From Skeletonema tropicum (Eukaryota > Bacillariophyta > Thalassiosirophyceae > Thalassiosirales > Thalassiosiraceae), in contig CM074141.1 in the NCBI GenBank assembly GCA_037178625.1, positions 1,550,001 to 1,614,000 of the forward strand: a DNA stretch of 64,000 nt, given 5' to 3'. The notes beneath the pieces are model-generated. The model saw nothing but the letters and a program-made list of their open reading frames with translations, was not told the origin of the DNA and did not search any database. The translations under genes were made by a program, and so were the position numbers. Shown here piece by piece: positions 26,143 to 34,663 of this stretch; position 1 is the first letter of the stretch; each line of letters starts with the position of its first letter.

Positions 26143-26557
26143 AAATATTTGATGGAAATCAATCTTGATGATCTCGAAACAACTTCTGGTGAACATCAGG
26201 CTTATTGGCTGCTTTCAGTAAAAGCGGCACGTGAAGCCTTCTTGGTACGTCGCCAGCGGGCTCAGGCAGCACTTCGACGCGGTCAAAACAACCACGGATA
26301 GAGATGGGTATATGCTTATACTCTCGTGCAAATACTTGTATTTGTATATCTCGCCTGTATACAGGCTTATTGACATCCACGTCAATATATCCCGGGCTTT
26401 TAAACGAGCTGTGGTAGGAGAGACAACCCTCTCCCGTGGTCCCGACTGCGACGCTGTTTGGTTCTGCCCTCGGCGTATGAAGACTCCAATTGTTGGTTCA
26501 ATGATGTCTAGGTAGCGATAATGCAACATTTACCTAATTTCCTAAGTGATATGATAT
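26143..26557 (+). mobile_element. 5'-truncated LINE fragment in array copy 3
   Basis: Relative to the empty site in copy 1 (near 6342), 415 bp are inserted between GTGAGGCT and GAGAGTAG. The start codes for KYLMEINLDDLETTSGEHQ, which matches the last ~53 residues of the RT-RNase H protein at 50299-53574. The untranslated tail follows and ends AAGTGATATGATAT. No clear TSD is seen. Its absence from copies 1 and 2 dates it after the array formed. Confidence 0.9.
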
Positions 26558-27381
26558 GAGAGTAGAATGAAGTAGGTAGCTGCATTTACTGCATGAATGA
26601 TGCAAGCAACAACGTGAATCAAAGGTTGTAGAACATCGGAAGCAGGTGGCGACGTGGTGAGGTGGATGGTGGCCTGCTGGCACCGTCAGAGGACCATCTG
26701 TTTAAATTTGTGGTAGATATGACGCGATTCATACAAGTCAAATATATTGTACGACATTTGCAACAATACGAAGCGACATCCTGACATCTTTCATCAACAC
26801 ACTTTTCAACGTACTTGATTGAGTGTTCTGCTTTCGCCGATTGGTATCCGGCGGTAGGCGGCATATCATATTACATTGAGCAATGATGTCTCGAATACAT
26901 GGGCACATCATTGATATGATCAGGTAAGTTAGGTAAGATACAAATGATAGGTTAGGATGATTTGTTACAGGAGTAATCCTCATTGATTGTTCTACGGCTC
27001 GACGCCCAACATGATGGTCAGTTGCTGATTTGTGAGACACCTTGCCACTGCCACCGTTTGCAATCATTTTTGCATCCATTTGCTCTTGAGTATGGCTATG
27101 ACGAATGAAGAGATTCTGCCTAGACAGCATCCGCCCTTGCTCACCCTATTGCTGTGTTCGTGACTAATGAAAAGAGTCTGTAAACCACTGCCCTGCGAAC
27201 CTTTGTCATCACTTTCGCTACCTTTGAATCTCAAAAACAAGTTCTGTGTAACATCACTCTTCGAATCTAGGATTGCCGCCATTGAAGCTGCCGGAAAGCA
27301 TTTTTGCCAATGTATATACGTTACGTCATCCTTGGGAATGCTCTGACTGTAGCTGTTTGTGAAGAAACTCTTTGTGCCTAC
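26558..27381. other. Right edge of the array and flank
   Basis: The sequence matches 6343-6890 until about 27098 and is unrelated after that. No gene is supported. The stretch just before 27382 is serine/leucine-rich on the plus strand only as the antisense of the pseudogene that follows. Confidence 0.55.
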
Positions 27382-27882
27382 TTACTCTTGCTCGTTACTC
27401 ATTGGATTCTTTCTGCTTTGGAGGCTGCTCTCACTCTCAGGACTCCTCGTTCCGTAGCTCTTCGTCTCGCTGCTGCTCTTACTCTTACTCTTGCTGCTGC
27501 TGCGTTTGGGGCTGCTCTCAAGACTCTTTGAACCGCTTTTCTTGTACTTCGACTAACTTCTGCTTTTGAAGCTGCTTTGACGGCTCGGCGTGCCTTTGGT
27601 ATTTACACTGTCTTTAAGTTTTTCGCCCCAATCACTTTTTGAAGATGATTTGGCTGAAACCATGACGGTAGGCCGAAATGAGGTACCTCTTGAGAAGACA
27701 CTTGGTAAAAGGGATGGAGATTTTGACCCTAACAGTGATGGCTGAGTTGACGGAAATATAAATTGCCTTGGTAGACGACCTACTGCAGGTGAAGGTATAA
27801 CGCTTGGTGTATTCGTGGAAAGGCGGCTTGGTTCAACAGATGGTAAGGTGCTCGGAGCAACAATGGTCCGATACAGCGTCAT
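27382..27882 (-). pseudogene. PSxxPS-repeat and Lys/Ser-rich protein fragment, in-frame TAG
   Basis: On the minus strand from 27882 the frame reads proline/serine repeats with PS spaced every few residues (PSVEPS, PSVIPSPAVG, PSTQPSLLGSKSPSLLPS), then a K/S-rich stretch. A TAG at 27553-27555 interrupts it. The same frame then continues for 57 codons of lysine/serine-rich sequence (KKSGSKSLESSPKRSSSKSK) to a TAA at 27382-27384. A TAA also lies just upstream of the first ATG. Such PSxxPS and Ser/Lys-rich mixtures occur in secreted diatom proteins, some linked to cell walls; this one lacks a signal peptide and looks like a remnant. Confidence 0.5.
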
Positions 27883-28245
27883 CACTTAATGATGACCAAA
27901 TTTCATATTTACTCTACAGTCAGATGGCACAACTAACTCTCAACGAATTAGTTCTCAGTCGACTTCAGAGTCGTCCCATCCGATGCTTTTCTTCTTTACA
28001 ATACCAGTGATACGCAGTTTACCGTAGCACAGAAATAACCAAGATCCACACACCAGATTCTCAGAGTTCGAGTTCAGAAGAATGCTAAATGCAGTCCACA
28101 AAAATCACTCGATATTATTGTCATCATTACTTACTATTACTTATCTTCTCCTTTTAGATCTCCTCAGGATCCTCTCTCTCTCGCTACAGCTCTGATATAC
28201 AATTTTGTTGGGACATTTATCAAACTAGACAAATAACATTTTGTG

Positions 28246-28977
28246 ATGAAGAGTCTACACAGCTGGGACTACGATATCCTCATCCCCGGGAGTCTATTTT
28301 TCGCGTCCGCCTTAAGTTACCAAAATCCACAAAATGCACCCTCCATTGCATTTGCTATTCTTGCTCTCGCAACAATATTCATCACACCTGTAACTAAATA
28401 CTTCACGAGGCCAGCAACAATGAATTTTATAGACACAGCCACCGATGCGATAAATACGATAACTGATGAACAACATGCTGAACAAACAGAGAAATTATTT
28501 AATGCAATTGCTGATCTTATTTCGAAGTCGGTGCACTCAAGTGCCTTGACTGCTATCATGAAAGAATCGTTTGTAGCGTCGCTCATGGATGATGACCTAC
28601 ACGAGGCAACTCTAGACACACTGCAACGATCTCTAGTGAAAGCGACTGAAAACGAACGAATGAGAATGACAGTATTAGATGTAACTAAACGTGCATTTGT
28701 AGGGGCACTAAATGACGCTGAATTCGTTAAAGAATTAATGGAAAGCATAGTGTCGGCAATAGTGCAAGCTTCCAAGGAGGAGGAGTTGACATTGTCATTG
28801 TTAGATGTCACGACAAGAGCTGTATCGCAAGCGTTGGCCGATGAGGCGTTTGTTCACGAAATAAGAGGGGCTGTGAAAAGTACATTACAGGATGGAGATT
28901 TGTACAAGGCTGGAGCACGTGGTATGTTTGCAGCGGCATTTGGACAGGGCTCTACTGCTTTGGCAACAAAAAAATGA
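28246..28977 (+). CDS. Hypothetical membrane-anchored helical-repeat protein
   Basis: This is a 243-residue protein starting MKSLHSWDYD (the GTG one codon earlier is not needed). Residues ~11-52 contain two hydrophobic stretches (ILIPGSLFFASALSY and IAFAILALATIFITPV), consistent with membrane anchoring. The rest is amphipathic with three to four related segments of about 37 residues (SFVASLMDDDLHEATLDTL, AFVGALNDAEFVKELMES, AVSQALADEAFVHEIRGA), each followed by an LDVT-like linker. This suggests a helical-repeat bundle exposed on one side of a membrane. I do not recognise a named family. It is unspliced and single copy. Confidence 0.75.
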   Translation: MKSLHSWDYDILIPGSLFFASALSYQNPQNAPSIAFAILALATIFITPVTKYFTRPATMNFIDTATDAINTITDEQHAEQTEKLFNAIADLISKSVHSSALTAIMKESFVASLMDDDLHEATLDTLQRSLVKATENERMRMTVLDVTKRAFVGALNDAEFVKELMESIVSAIVQASKEEELTLSLLDVTTRAVSQALADEAFVHEIRGAVKSTLQDGDLYKAGARGMFAAAFGQGSTALATKK

Positions 28978-29890
28978 CGCAAAATTAGCAACTGCATGAG
29001 AGGAGGAAGGATGTGAGAATTAGCAACCGCATGAGAGCAGGAAGGATATGAGTTAATTGACGTGGGTTTTTATCTTATTACGTGGTATCATCTATTATGC
29101 TATAATATATCCATTTTTGAAGAAGTGGCATGGTGCACGGTTTGGCTTGTTTTAGGGTGTGTGAGATATATCATTTCCTCTCATGTCGGATCACCTCAGT
29201 TATCAGTGATAGAGAGATAATGAAACCCTGGGGTACATACACAGCTAACAATGACAGTAGCAGTGGACAAAGTGTAGTGCAACGATCGATCAGCTTATGC
29301 GAGAATAACACGATCGATGATAACGCAGAATGTCTAAGAATTTGCAGTAGAACAATAAGACAACGCACAAGTGAGATGCATACACAAAAGTACAAAATAA
29401 TTGTATGGTCGTAGTCACTTCTCTCCTCACATCATCGTCAGGGGAAACCTATTTCAACTACCATTTTGACACAGAGGTCCACAAATTGAAGAATAGTGAT
29501 CTAAGCTATTCTTCAGTGGATTTATTCTCATCAAAAACATTCAATATTGGGTTTCAAAATCAATAAAACTGCAGATACACAAAACAGGAGAGCACTGTGT
29601 CCAATTGCTTACTACGGCAATTTTCATTAGATGCTTCCCCTCTTTTGCACATTGTGATCAGAATGGATTGTACTGGTGGGAATTTTGACAGAGCGAGAAT
29701 TCCACGCCAAAGTTGGCACTTCCCTCCACTCTGTATATTCAGCTCATTCCATCATGTGATTCACTTGAAACCCTTGGTTCACTTTTGCTCTCAACCAAAC
29801 ATGTCGTATTGTGTACACTCACATTATAATGAAAGCAACCATTCTACTACCAAGTAGTATATATGAATAATACCTCATGATCATTGATCA
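28978..29890. other. Intergenic with a small tandem duplication and a hairpin
   Basis: A 35-bp sequence (AGCAACTGCATGAGAGGAGG...) is duplicated imperfectly at 28988 and 29023, just after the stop of the helical-repeat gene. A perfect 10-bp hairpin, TGAAGAATAG / CTATTCTTCA with a 9-base loop, lies at 29487-29515. Otherwise only short ORFs without support. Confidence 0.5.
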
Positions 29891-30754
29891 TCACATACCA
29901 AAATGCTTCTTACTCCGGCCATCCTTCCTCTTCCGCTTCTGCACCTCCTTCCACTCCCTATCCTTCCACTCACTCCTCTTCACCTGTATAGGCCGACTGC
30001 CCAACCAACTCTGATTCATCTCCCGAATCGCCTTGGCACAATCCTTGGGATCCAACACACTCACAAATCCATACCCACGTGATTTGCCATCAGATTTGTT
30101 GTACATGATTTTGGCCATGGCGAAGGAGGGGTATTTGGAGAAGGCTGCCGATAGGTCGTGGTCTTTGAGATCTTTGGCGAGATTTCCAACGAAGAGACGA
30201 AAGTCGTTGGGGGGCCATTGGGTTAGGGTTGGATCGGTCCATGTTTGACCTGCTGCTGCGCGGATGTGTGATTTTTTATTGGTTGTGCTGTTGTTGTTGT
30301 CGGTGGTGGTTTGTGCTGCTGTAGTATTATCTGCAGCATAATATTGTGAATTGGTATTGTGGTTATTATTATTATTATTCGGATGAGGTGGTGGTGGAGG
30401 CGGCGGCGGCGGTGGTGGTTGTGCAGCTACAGCAATGGATGGTGCAGCAGCAGTTCCAACAGCGGATGGCGCAGGAGGAGGTGCAATTGAAACTATCGGC
30501 ACCGATGACGCTACAATATTTTTCACAGCACCGGATGATGCAGCCACCACTTTGACCCGTTTGGCTGGCCGTTGCTCTTCTCGTGATTCTTCATCTACTA
30601 CCTGCTGTTGTGGTTGTTGTGTCGAATCTTTTGCGTCCAATGTTGATGGCTCTGATTTATTGCTCTTATTATTTTTTGTTGCCTCCTCCTCTTCTTGAAC
30701 TTCCTTGACGGCATTTTCGACATCGTCGAAGAAAGCTTCGAGATCGTCATCCAT
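29891..30754 (-). CDS. RBM42-like RNA-binding protein (single C-terminal RRM)
   Basis: This is a 287-residue protein. I prefer the ATG at 30754 (MDDDLEAFFDDVENAV) because it sits in GCCGCCATGG and because the upstream extension to 30853 would start at GTG. The N-terminal half is disordered: an acidic start, Q-rich and basic stretches, and an uninterrupted proline run near residue 120. The last ~110 residues match the RBM42 type of RRM. QTWTDPTLTQWPPNDFRLFV carries the RNP2 strand, and SRGYGFVSVLDP is RNP1, followed by MNQSWLGSRPIQVKRSEWK and a lysine/arginine tail ending HFGM. RBM42 proteins are nuclear and linked to mRNA processing in other eukaryotes. It is divergent to the VASt gene. Confidence 0.88.
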   Translation of the reverse strand: MDDDLEAFFDDVENAVKEVQEEEEATKNNKSNKSEPSTLDAKDSTQQPQQQVVDEESREEQRPAKRVKVVAASSGAVKNIVASSVPIVSIAPPPAPSAVGTAAAPSIAVAAQPPPPPPPPPPPHPNNNNNNHNTNSQYYAADNTTAAQTTTDNNNSTTNKKSHIRAAAGQTWTDPTLTQWPPNDFRLFVGNLAKDLKDHDLSAAFSKYPSFAMAKIMYNKSDGKSRGYGFVSVLDPKDCAKAIREMNQSWLGSRPIQVKRSEWKDREWKEVQKRKRKDGRSKKHFGM

Positions 30755-31468
30755 GGCGGCAATGGGCACTATTGACGAGTCAGCTAATGAGCCTCTGGAG
30801 ATTGCAGACAGTCGAACGCTACTTCTGGCTTCTGGTGGAGTGAGAGTGAACACAACATGGTTATTAGATATTTGCTACATAGCTACGCACGCTCTCGCTC
30901 TATCTTGTTTTTTGCAGGAGGGGTGAGAACCCGTCCGTGGCGTGAGATTGTTACACGGGTAACATTCACATCTTTGGCGGCGGCGGCGTTCCTACATAAA
31001 CATACCAGACCCCGTAGAACTCTGTCACGTAATAATCTCACGGACAATTGTGTAATGTCACAGATTCGTTTCGGATGGTTGTCTCTCCTAGCCCACCAGA
31101 CGTACTTTAAAATTTAAAATTTATGTTACATAGTGGGTGTCCGTGAGATTGTTACACGGGTAACAAGCGGAATTCAACTGGCGGCAGTAGAACTCGCGGC
31201 GCAGCTGTTACACGGGTAAAATCAAATCAAGCCGGCGACAAATCTGTTAGATTTAGGAATTGGTATGGTTCTCTAGAGTACGGGATCACCCCTCCTTTTT
31301 TTGCGCGAACGAAATCCGCTTCTCTGCAAAGGCCTACCGGAAAGCGGGCGCTGGGATGGGCGTGTCAACAATATAGGAGTAGTCTGGTTGGGGAATGGTT
31401 TCACAGGATATTTTGGGTCATTTTAGGGTATTTTTGTCATTTTACGGGTATGTTTAGCTTATTTCGTA
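30755..31468. promoter_or_regulatory. Divergent spacer with repeated GTTACACGGGTAA motifs
   Basis: Between the divergent RBM42-like and VASt genes, a 22-bp sequence beginning GTGAGATT and ending in TGTTACACGGGTAAC is present identically at 30942-30963 and 31143-31164. A third TGTTACACGGGTAA occurs at 31206. AATCTCACGGACA at 31034-31046 is the inverted complement of 31138-31150. These could be regulatory-factor sites or remnants of a small element. No gene is supported. Confidence 0.45.
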
Positions 31469-31800
31469 CTCCCTCTGTCCCACAAAAAATGAGCTTTTTG
31501 ATTTAAAATAGTTAAAATTTGGTCAATTTTCGTCCAAAAAATTGCTATTGCACATCGTTGGAAAGCTTATTTCACGCCGGTTACAATTATATGGAGGTTG
31601 GAGGTTGTTAAGCAAGTATTTTTTATGATATTGTGACAAGAGGCGTTAAAATATCCTTAAAATCTAACCCTAATGTGAAACTGAAGAGGCCTCTCGGACA
31701 CTTGTGTAGGACCTGACGTAGGAATAAGTACGCCAAAGAGCTAGTTTTTTGTGGGACTACGATTAACTTCAAATAGCTCATTTTTTTGGGACAGAGGGAG
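31469..31800. mobile_element. Stowaway-like MITE (332 bp) with TA duplication
   Basis: The ends are inverted repeats of about 26 bp: CTCCCTCTGTCCCACAAAAA at the left and, in reverse complement, CTCCCTCTGTCCCAAAAAAA at the right, both followed by TGAGCT. The element is flanked by TA at 31467-31468 and 31801-31802 and has no coding capacity. The TIR start CTCCCTCYGTCCCA and the TA TSD are the signature of Stowaway MITEs of the Tc1/mariner group, known best from plants. Confidence 0.85.
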
Positions 31801-31955
31801 TACCATAGAGAGTACCAAAAGCGCCCACTGTCCCGGTAGGCCTATCTGCGAATCCGTTCGAGCTCGAGCTTACGCTTTTATGCAGTCTTCTCTTCTCCTA
31901 TGCTAAGTATATACGATGACAGCGAATACAGTATGTAGCAAGACACTAACTCAAC

Positions 31956-33374
31956 ATGAAGCCACTCAGAGGACTAGGAAGTAGAATCAAGGGAGCAGCA
32001 CATGACGTCGGTAGCGGCGGCTTGGTTACCAAGTTGAAAAGGGGGAGTAATCACCGTGGCGGCGGAGCAAGTAGTGCTGGCAGTGTTGCCGAAGAAGAAG
32101 AGGGATCGACTGTGGGAAGATCAACTGATGTTAGTGGTGACGAAGGAGAAGGAGGTGATGTCAACTTGGTGGAAGGGGCGACGGCACTAAATGATAATAA
32201 TAATCACATAGGTGCCTTCTTCAAGAAAAGGGTACAGAAGCCTATACTAAAGATGGGAGATGCCGTGACCGAAGGGGCAGGGATTGTCGTTCATAAATTA
32301 GCAGTCACGAAAAGAGAGGATAGTAGTAGTGAAGCTATGAAGGACGACCAGGACGAAGACGAAGGCGGTGTCGACAGTGGTGGCAAAGAACCTCCTATTG
32401 AAGAAGAGACAACACAAGAGAAGAAGAAGTTTCGTATGCCTCCCGATGATGTCCTTCAAAAGATGATTGGAATCGGAAAGCAAAAGATTAAGGGAGTATC
32501 GATTCAGGATTATTATGAAGTAGCATGGTCGGAGGGCAATGATTGCGACAAAGAACCATTATATGGTCCATTCCTAACCTCTTGTGGGAAGAATGATGTC
32601 AAAGTGAACAAATGGGAGAGTCAAGAAGGTGGGTACAAAGGAGAGTGGTGTAGTGAACATTACACGCAGCAACGCATAGTCACCTTCAATTTTATGAAGA
32701 AAACTATAGGACAAACACTGGTATCGGTTCAACATACACAACGTTGCCGCCTCATTGAAAACGATAGATGCATCCTCCACATGACACTCAAGATGAACGG
32801 CTTCCCCTACGCTGACTGCTTCGTCGTTGAAGTGCGCCATGTAGCATCACGTGTTGGAGAGAATGATATTTTGGTGGAAATGGGACTTCATGTGCGCTTC
32901 CTTAAATCGTGCATGTTTGAGAGTAAGATTCGAACGAATACGACCGCTGAGACTACAAAGTTGCAAATGGACTTGCTTGCCTTGATTACGGAAGGATGCA
33001 AGCCTTATGCAAAGGAGATTCCAGTAGATGGTGAAGATGAGGAGGAAGAAGATGAAGAAGACGAAGATAATGTGGAAGAAGAAATCCCAGAAATCGCAGA
33101 AGAATCAAGCGATATCATTTGTGATCTCCCCTTTATTCGATTCTTCATTACACTCGGTGCGAAGATCTTTCTCTGGCCATTCATCAAACTGGATTTGTTT
33201 GATCCGTTTCCACCTACAAATGTGCATGAGGCGCTGACGAACGTTCGGCGGAGGGTAGCATTGCTGGAAAAGATTAGTTGTGATGGAGTGACGGACGAGC
33301 AAAAGGATAAGGTGGTCAACGAAATGAAAGCCATCCAGGCATCACTCAAAAATATCGAGGCTATTATTTCATAG
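31956..33374 (+). CDS. VASt-domain protein (lipid/sterol-transfer-like)
   Basis: This is an unspliced 472-residue protein. Residues 1-160 are glycine- and acid-rich and probably disordered. Residues ~170-350 resemble the VASt domain (VAD1 analogue of StAR-related lipid transfer): SIQDYYEVAWSEGNDC, PLYGPFLTSCGKNDVKVNKW, TFNFMKKTIGQTLVSVQHTQ, FPYADCFVVEVRHVAS and MGLHVRFLKSCMFESKI. A very acidic linker (GEDEEEEDEEDEDN) follows, then a hydrophobic stretch (FIRFFITLGAKIFLWPFIK) that could be a membrane segment, and a C-terminal coiled-coil-like tail. In plants and fungi VASt proteins act in sterol movement at membrane contact sites or in cell-death regulation. No GRAM domain is visible. Confidence 0.8.
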   Translation: MKPLRGLGSRIKGAAHDVGSGGLVTKLKRGSNHRGGGASSAGSVAEEEEGSTVGRSTDVSGDEGEGGDVNLVEGATALNDNNNHIGAFFKKRVQKPILKMGDAVTEGAGIVVHKLAVTKREDSSSEAMKDDQDEDEGGVDSGGKEPPIEEETTQEKKKFRMPPDDVLQKMIGIGKQKIKGVSIQDYYEVAWSEGNDCDKEPLYGPFLTSCGKNDVKVNKWESQEGGYKGEWCSEHYTQQRIVTFNFMKKTIGQTLVSVQHTQRCRLIENDRCILHMTLKMNGFPYADCFVVEVRHVASRVGENDILVEMGLHVRFLKSCMFESKIRTNTTAETTKLQMDLLALITEGCKPYAKEIPVDGEDEEEEDEEDEDNVEEEIPEIAEESSDIICDLPFIRFFITLGAKIFLWPFIKLDLFDPFPPTNVHEALTNVRRRVALLEKISCDGVTDEQKDKVVNEMKAIQASLKNIEAIIS

Positions 33375-33898
33375 GACTCATCAGTTATTTTGCAAATGTT
33401 TGTAGCGTGTTAAGTATTGTAGGAAAGGTAATGATGAGATATCGTTGTCTACTAGAAAATCACTCAACTACTTAGGTTAAGCAGGATGTAAAGACCTCGG
33501 AATCTGCTCTTCTTCCTCCTCCTTCATTCACCTGCACCATCCAGGCAGTAATTGTGGAGAAAATGTAGCACATTCCTCCCATTTTCTCACACCTTTTCTC
33601 CAAAATTCCATCCGGCTGACTATATATATTCCCAAACCCAGCTGGATGAATTTTTGGCCAAGGGTTTTTGGCCATGCCATGTCAGATGTCAGAATAATTA
33701 TTCTACCATGTCAGCTTGTTTGAACGTATGTATCGGTGATTAGATCCATCCGCAGCCATAAATATGATAGCTGAAAATGAGTATGTTTGTTGCCACAAAG
33801 ATCTGGTGGAGGGGACAGAAGAAGTCGGTTGCTGTGAGAAGAAGCAAAAACTGAGAATCCGACGTCGCTTCAATGGCGAAAAGATTGTGTCGATAAAA
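33375..33898. other. Intergenic VASt-parvulin
   Basis: Nothing coding is supported. A TATATATA stretch lies at about 33622, some 275 bp before the parvulin start, and a short palindrome AGAATAATTATTCT at about 33691. Confidence 0.5.
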
Positions 33899-34561
33899 AT
33901 GAATCGTATCTTTCTCAATTTCATCGTCTCCACTCTTCTGCTAGCGCTGCTTTCACTGCCGTCTTCCCAGGCATTTGTAAACCCATTAGACGTCATCACA
34001 CGAGATTTTCAAGCACTTACTCGCAAGGTTACTTCATATCATATACTATTGCCCAAGTCCTCAGATGTCGCTTTATCATTGAAGCAATCCATACGTGACA
34101 AAACATCTCCCAAGAGTAGTGATGATCCTAGATACATTGTCGACGTGTTTTGTGCTGCTGCCAAAAAGTATTCACGAGATGAAGAAACAGCAAGTAGAGG
34201 TGGCCTACTGGGAGTTAAAGTTCCGCAGGGTTATTGTCGTGCCAAGGAGTTAGACGCAGCATGCTTCAAGGCACCGCTAGGAGAAATAGCTGGTCCCATC
34301 GAATCCGAATATGGGTATCATTTATTGTTAGTGACAGAGCGTACCAATTGTCCCAAGCTGGATGGGCAGTTCAATAAGATCATACGTGATGTGGATGGTG
34401 TAAGCACAAAATTTGTGTGTAGCGAAGAGGAGAGCGAGCAGATTCAGACTGTGGCCTTGCAGCAGGTTGGATTTTGGATAGGAGTGAGTCTGGCTGGGGG
34501 CGTTGTGGCAGAGGTAGCTGCCAAGGCTGCAAATGTTGTTCAAACGCTTCCATGGGAGTGA
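33899..34561 (+). CDS. Parvulin-type peptidyl-prolyl isomerase, probably plastid-targeted
   Basis: This is a 220-residue protein from the ATG at 33899; the open frame extends upstream but only the MNRIFLNF start gives a signal peptide. Residues 1-25 form a hydrophobic signal (FIVSTLLLALLSLPSSQAF) ending SSQAFVNP, which resembles the A-F cleavage motif of bipartite plastid presequences in diatoms. The parvulin fold is recognisable: TSYHILLPKS, AAKKYSRDE, ASRGGLLGVKV, then ACFKAPLGEIAGPIESEYGY and HLLLVTER. The last ~70 residues include a hydrophobic stretch (GFWIGVSLAGGVVAEVAA) that may anchor it in a thylakoid or envelope membrane. Parvulins catalyse cis-trans isomerisation of peptidyl-proline bonds. 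Confidence 0.85.
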   Translation: MNRIFLNFIVSTLLLALLSLPSSQAFVNPLDVITRDFQALTRKVTSYHILLPKSSDVALSLKQSIRDKTSPKSSDDPRYIVDVFCAAAKKYSRDEETASRGGLLGVKVPQGYCRAKELDAACFKAPLGEIAGPIESEYGYHLLLVTERTNCPKLDGQFNKIIRDVDGVSTKFVCSEEESEQIQTVALQQVGFWIGVSLAGGVVAEVAAKAANVVQTLPWE

Positions 34562-34663
34562 GAGTAATAAGTATCCAGTGTTGTAAAACATAGCACTACT
34601 TTTGTTTTGGGATCATTCAGCATTCTCACTACTACCCAATTATTCTCCTATGATTGCTTTGCT

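Larger units (their letters stand above)
1..27098. repeat. Tandem array of ~9.1 kb A-B-C gene units
   Basis: The sequence at position 1 recurs at 7290 and 16398, giving unit lengths of 7289 and 9108 bp. Each unit carries genes A, B and C in the same order, all on the minus strand. Homology with earlier units stops near 27098, where copy 3 leaves the sequence that continues at 6890 in copy 1. Copies are near-identical by eye. The differences are a 1845-bp block missing from copy 1, a 1494-bp block present only in copy 3 (22456-23949), a LINE fragment only in copy 3, CAG/CAA-tract length changes and scattered substitutions. The left end of the array lies outside the window. Because each copy has private differences, this is unlikely to be a simple assembly echo, although collapsed or interleaved haplotypes cannot be excluded. 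Confidence 0.95.

Noticed and set aside
30755..30853. N-terminal extension of the RBM42-like protein
   Set aside because: The extended frame starts at GTG; the ATG at 30754 has a strong context and an acidic start typical of the protein.
34328..34591. Antisense ORFs across the parvulin, VASt and nuclease-like genes
   Set aside because: Their composition mirrors the real gene on the other strand and no domain was recognisable.
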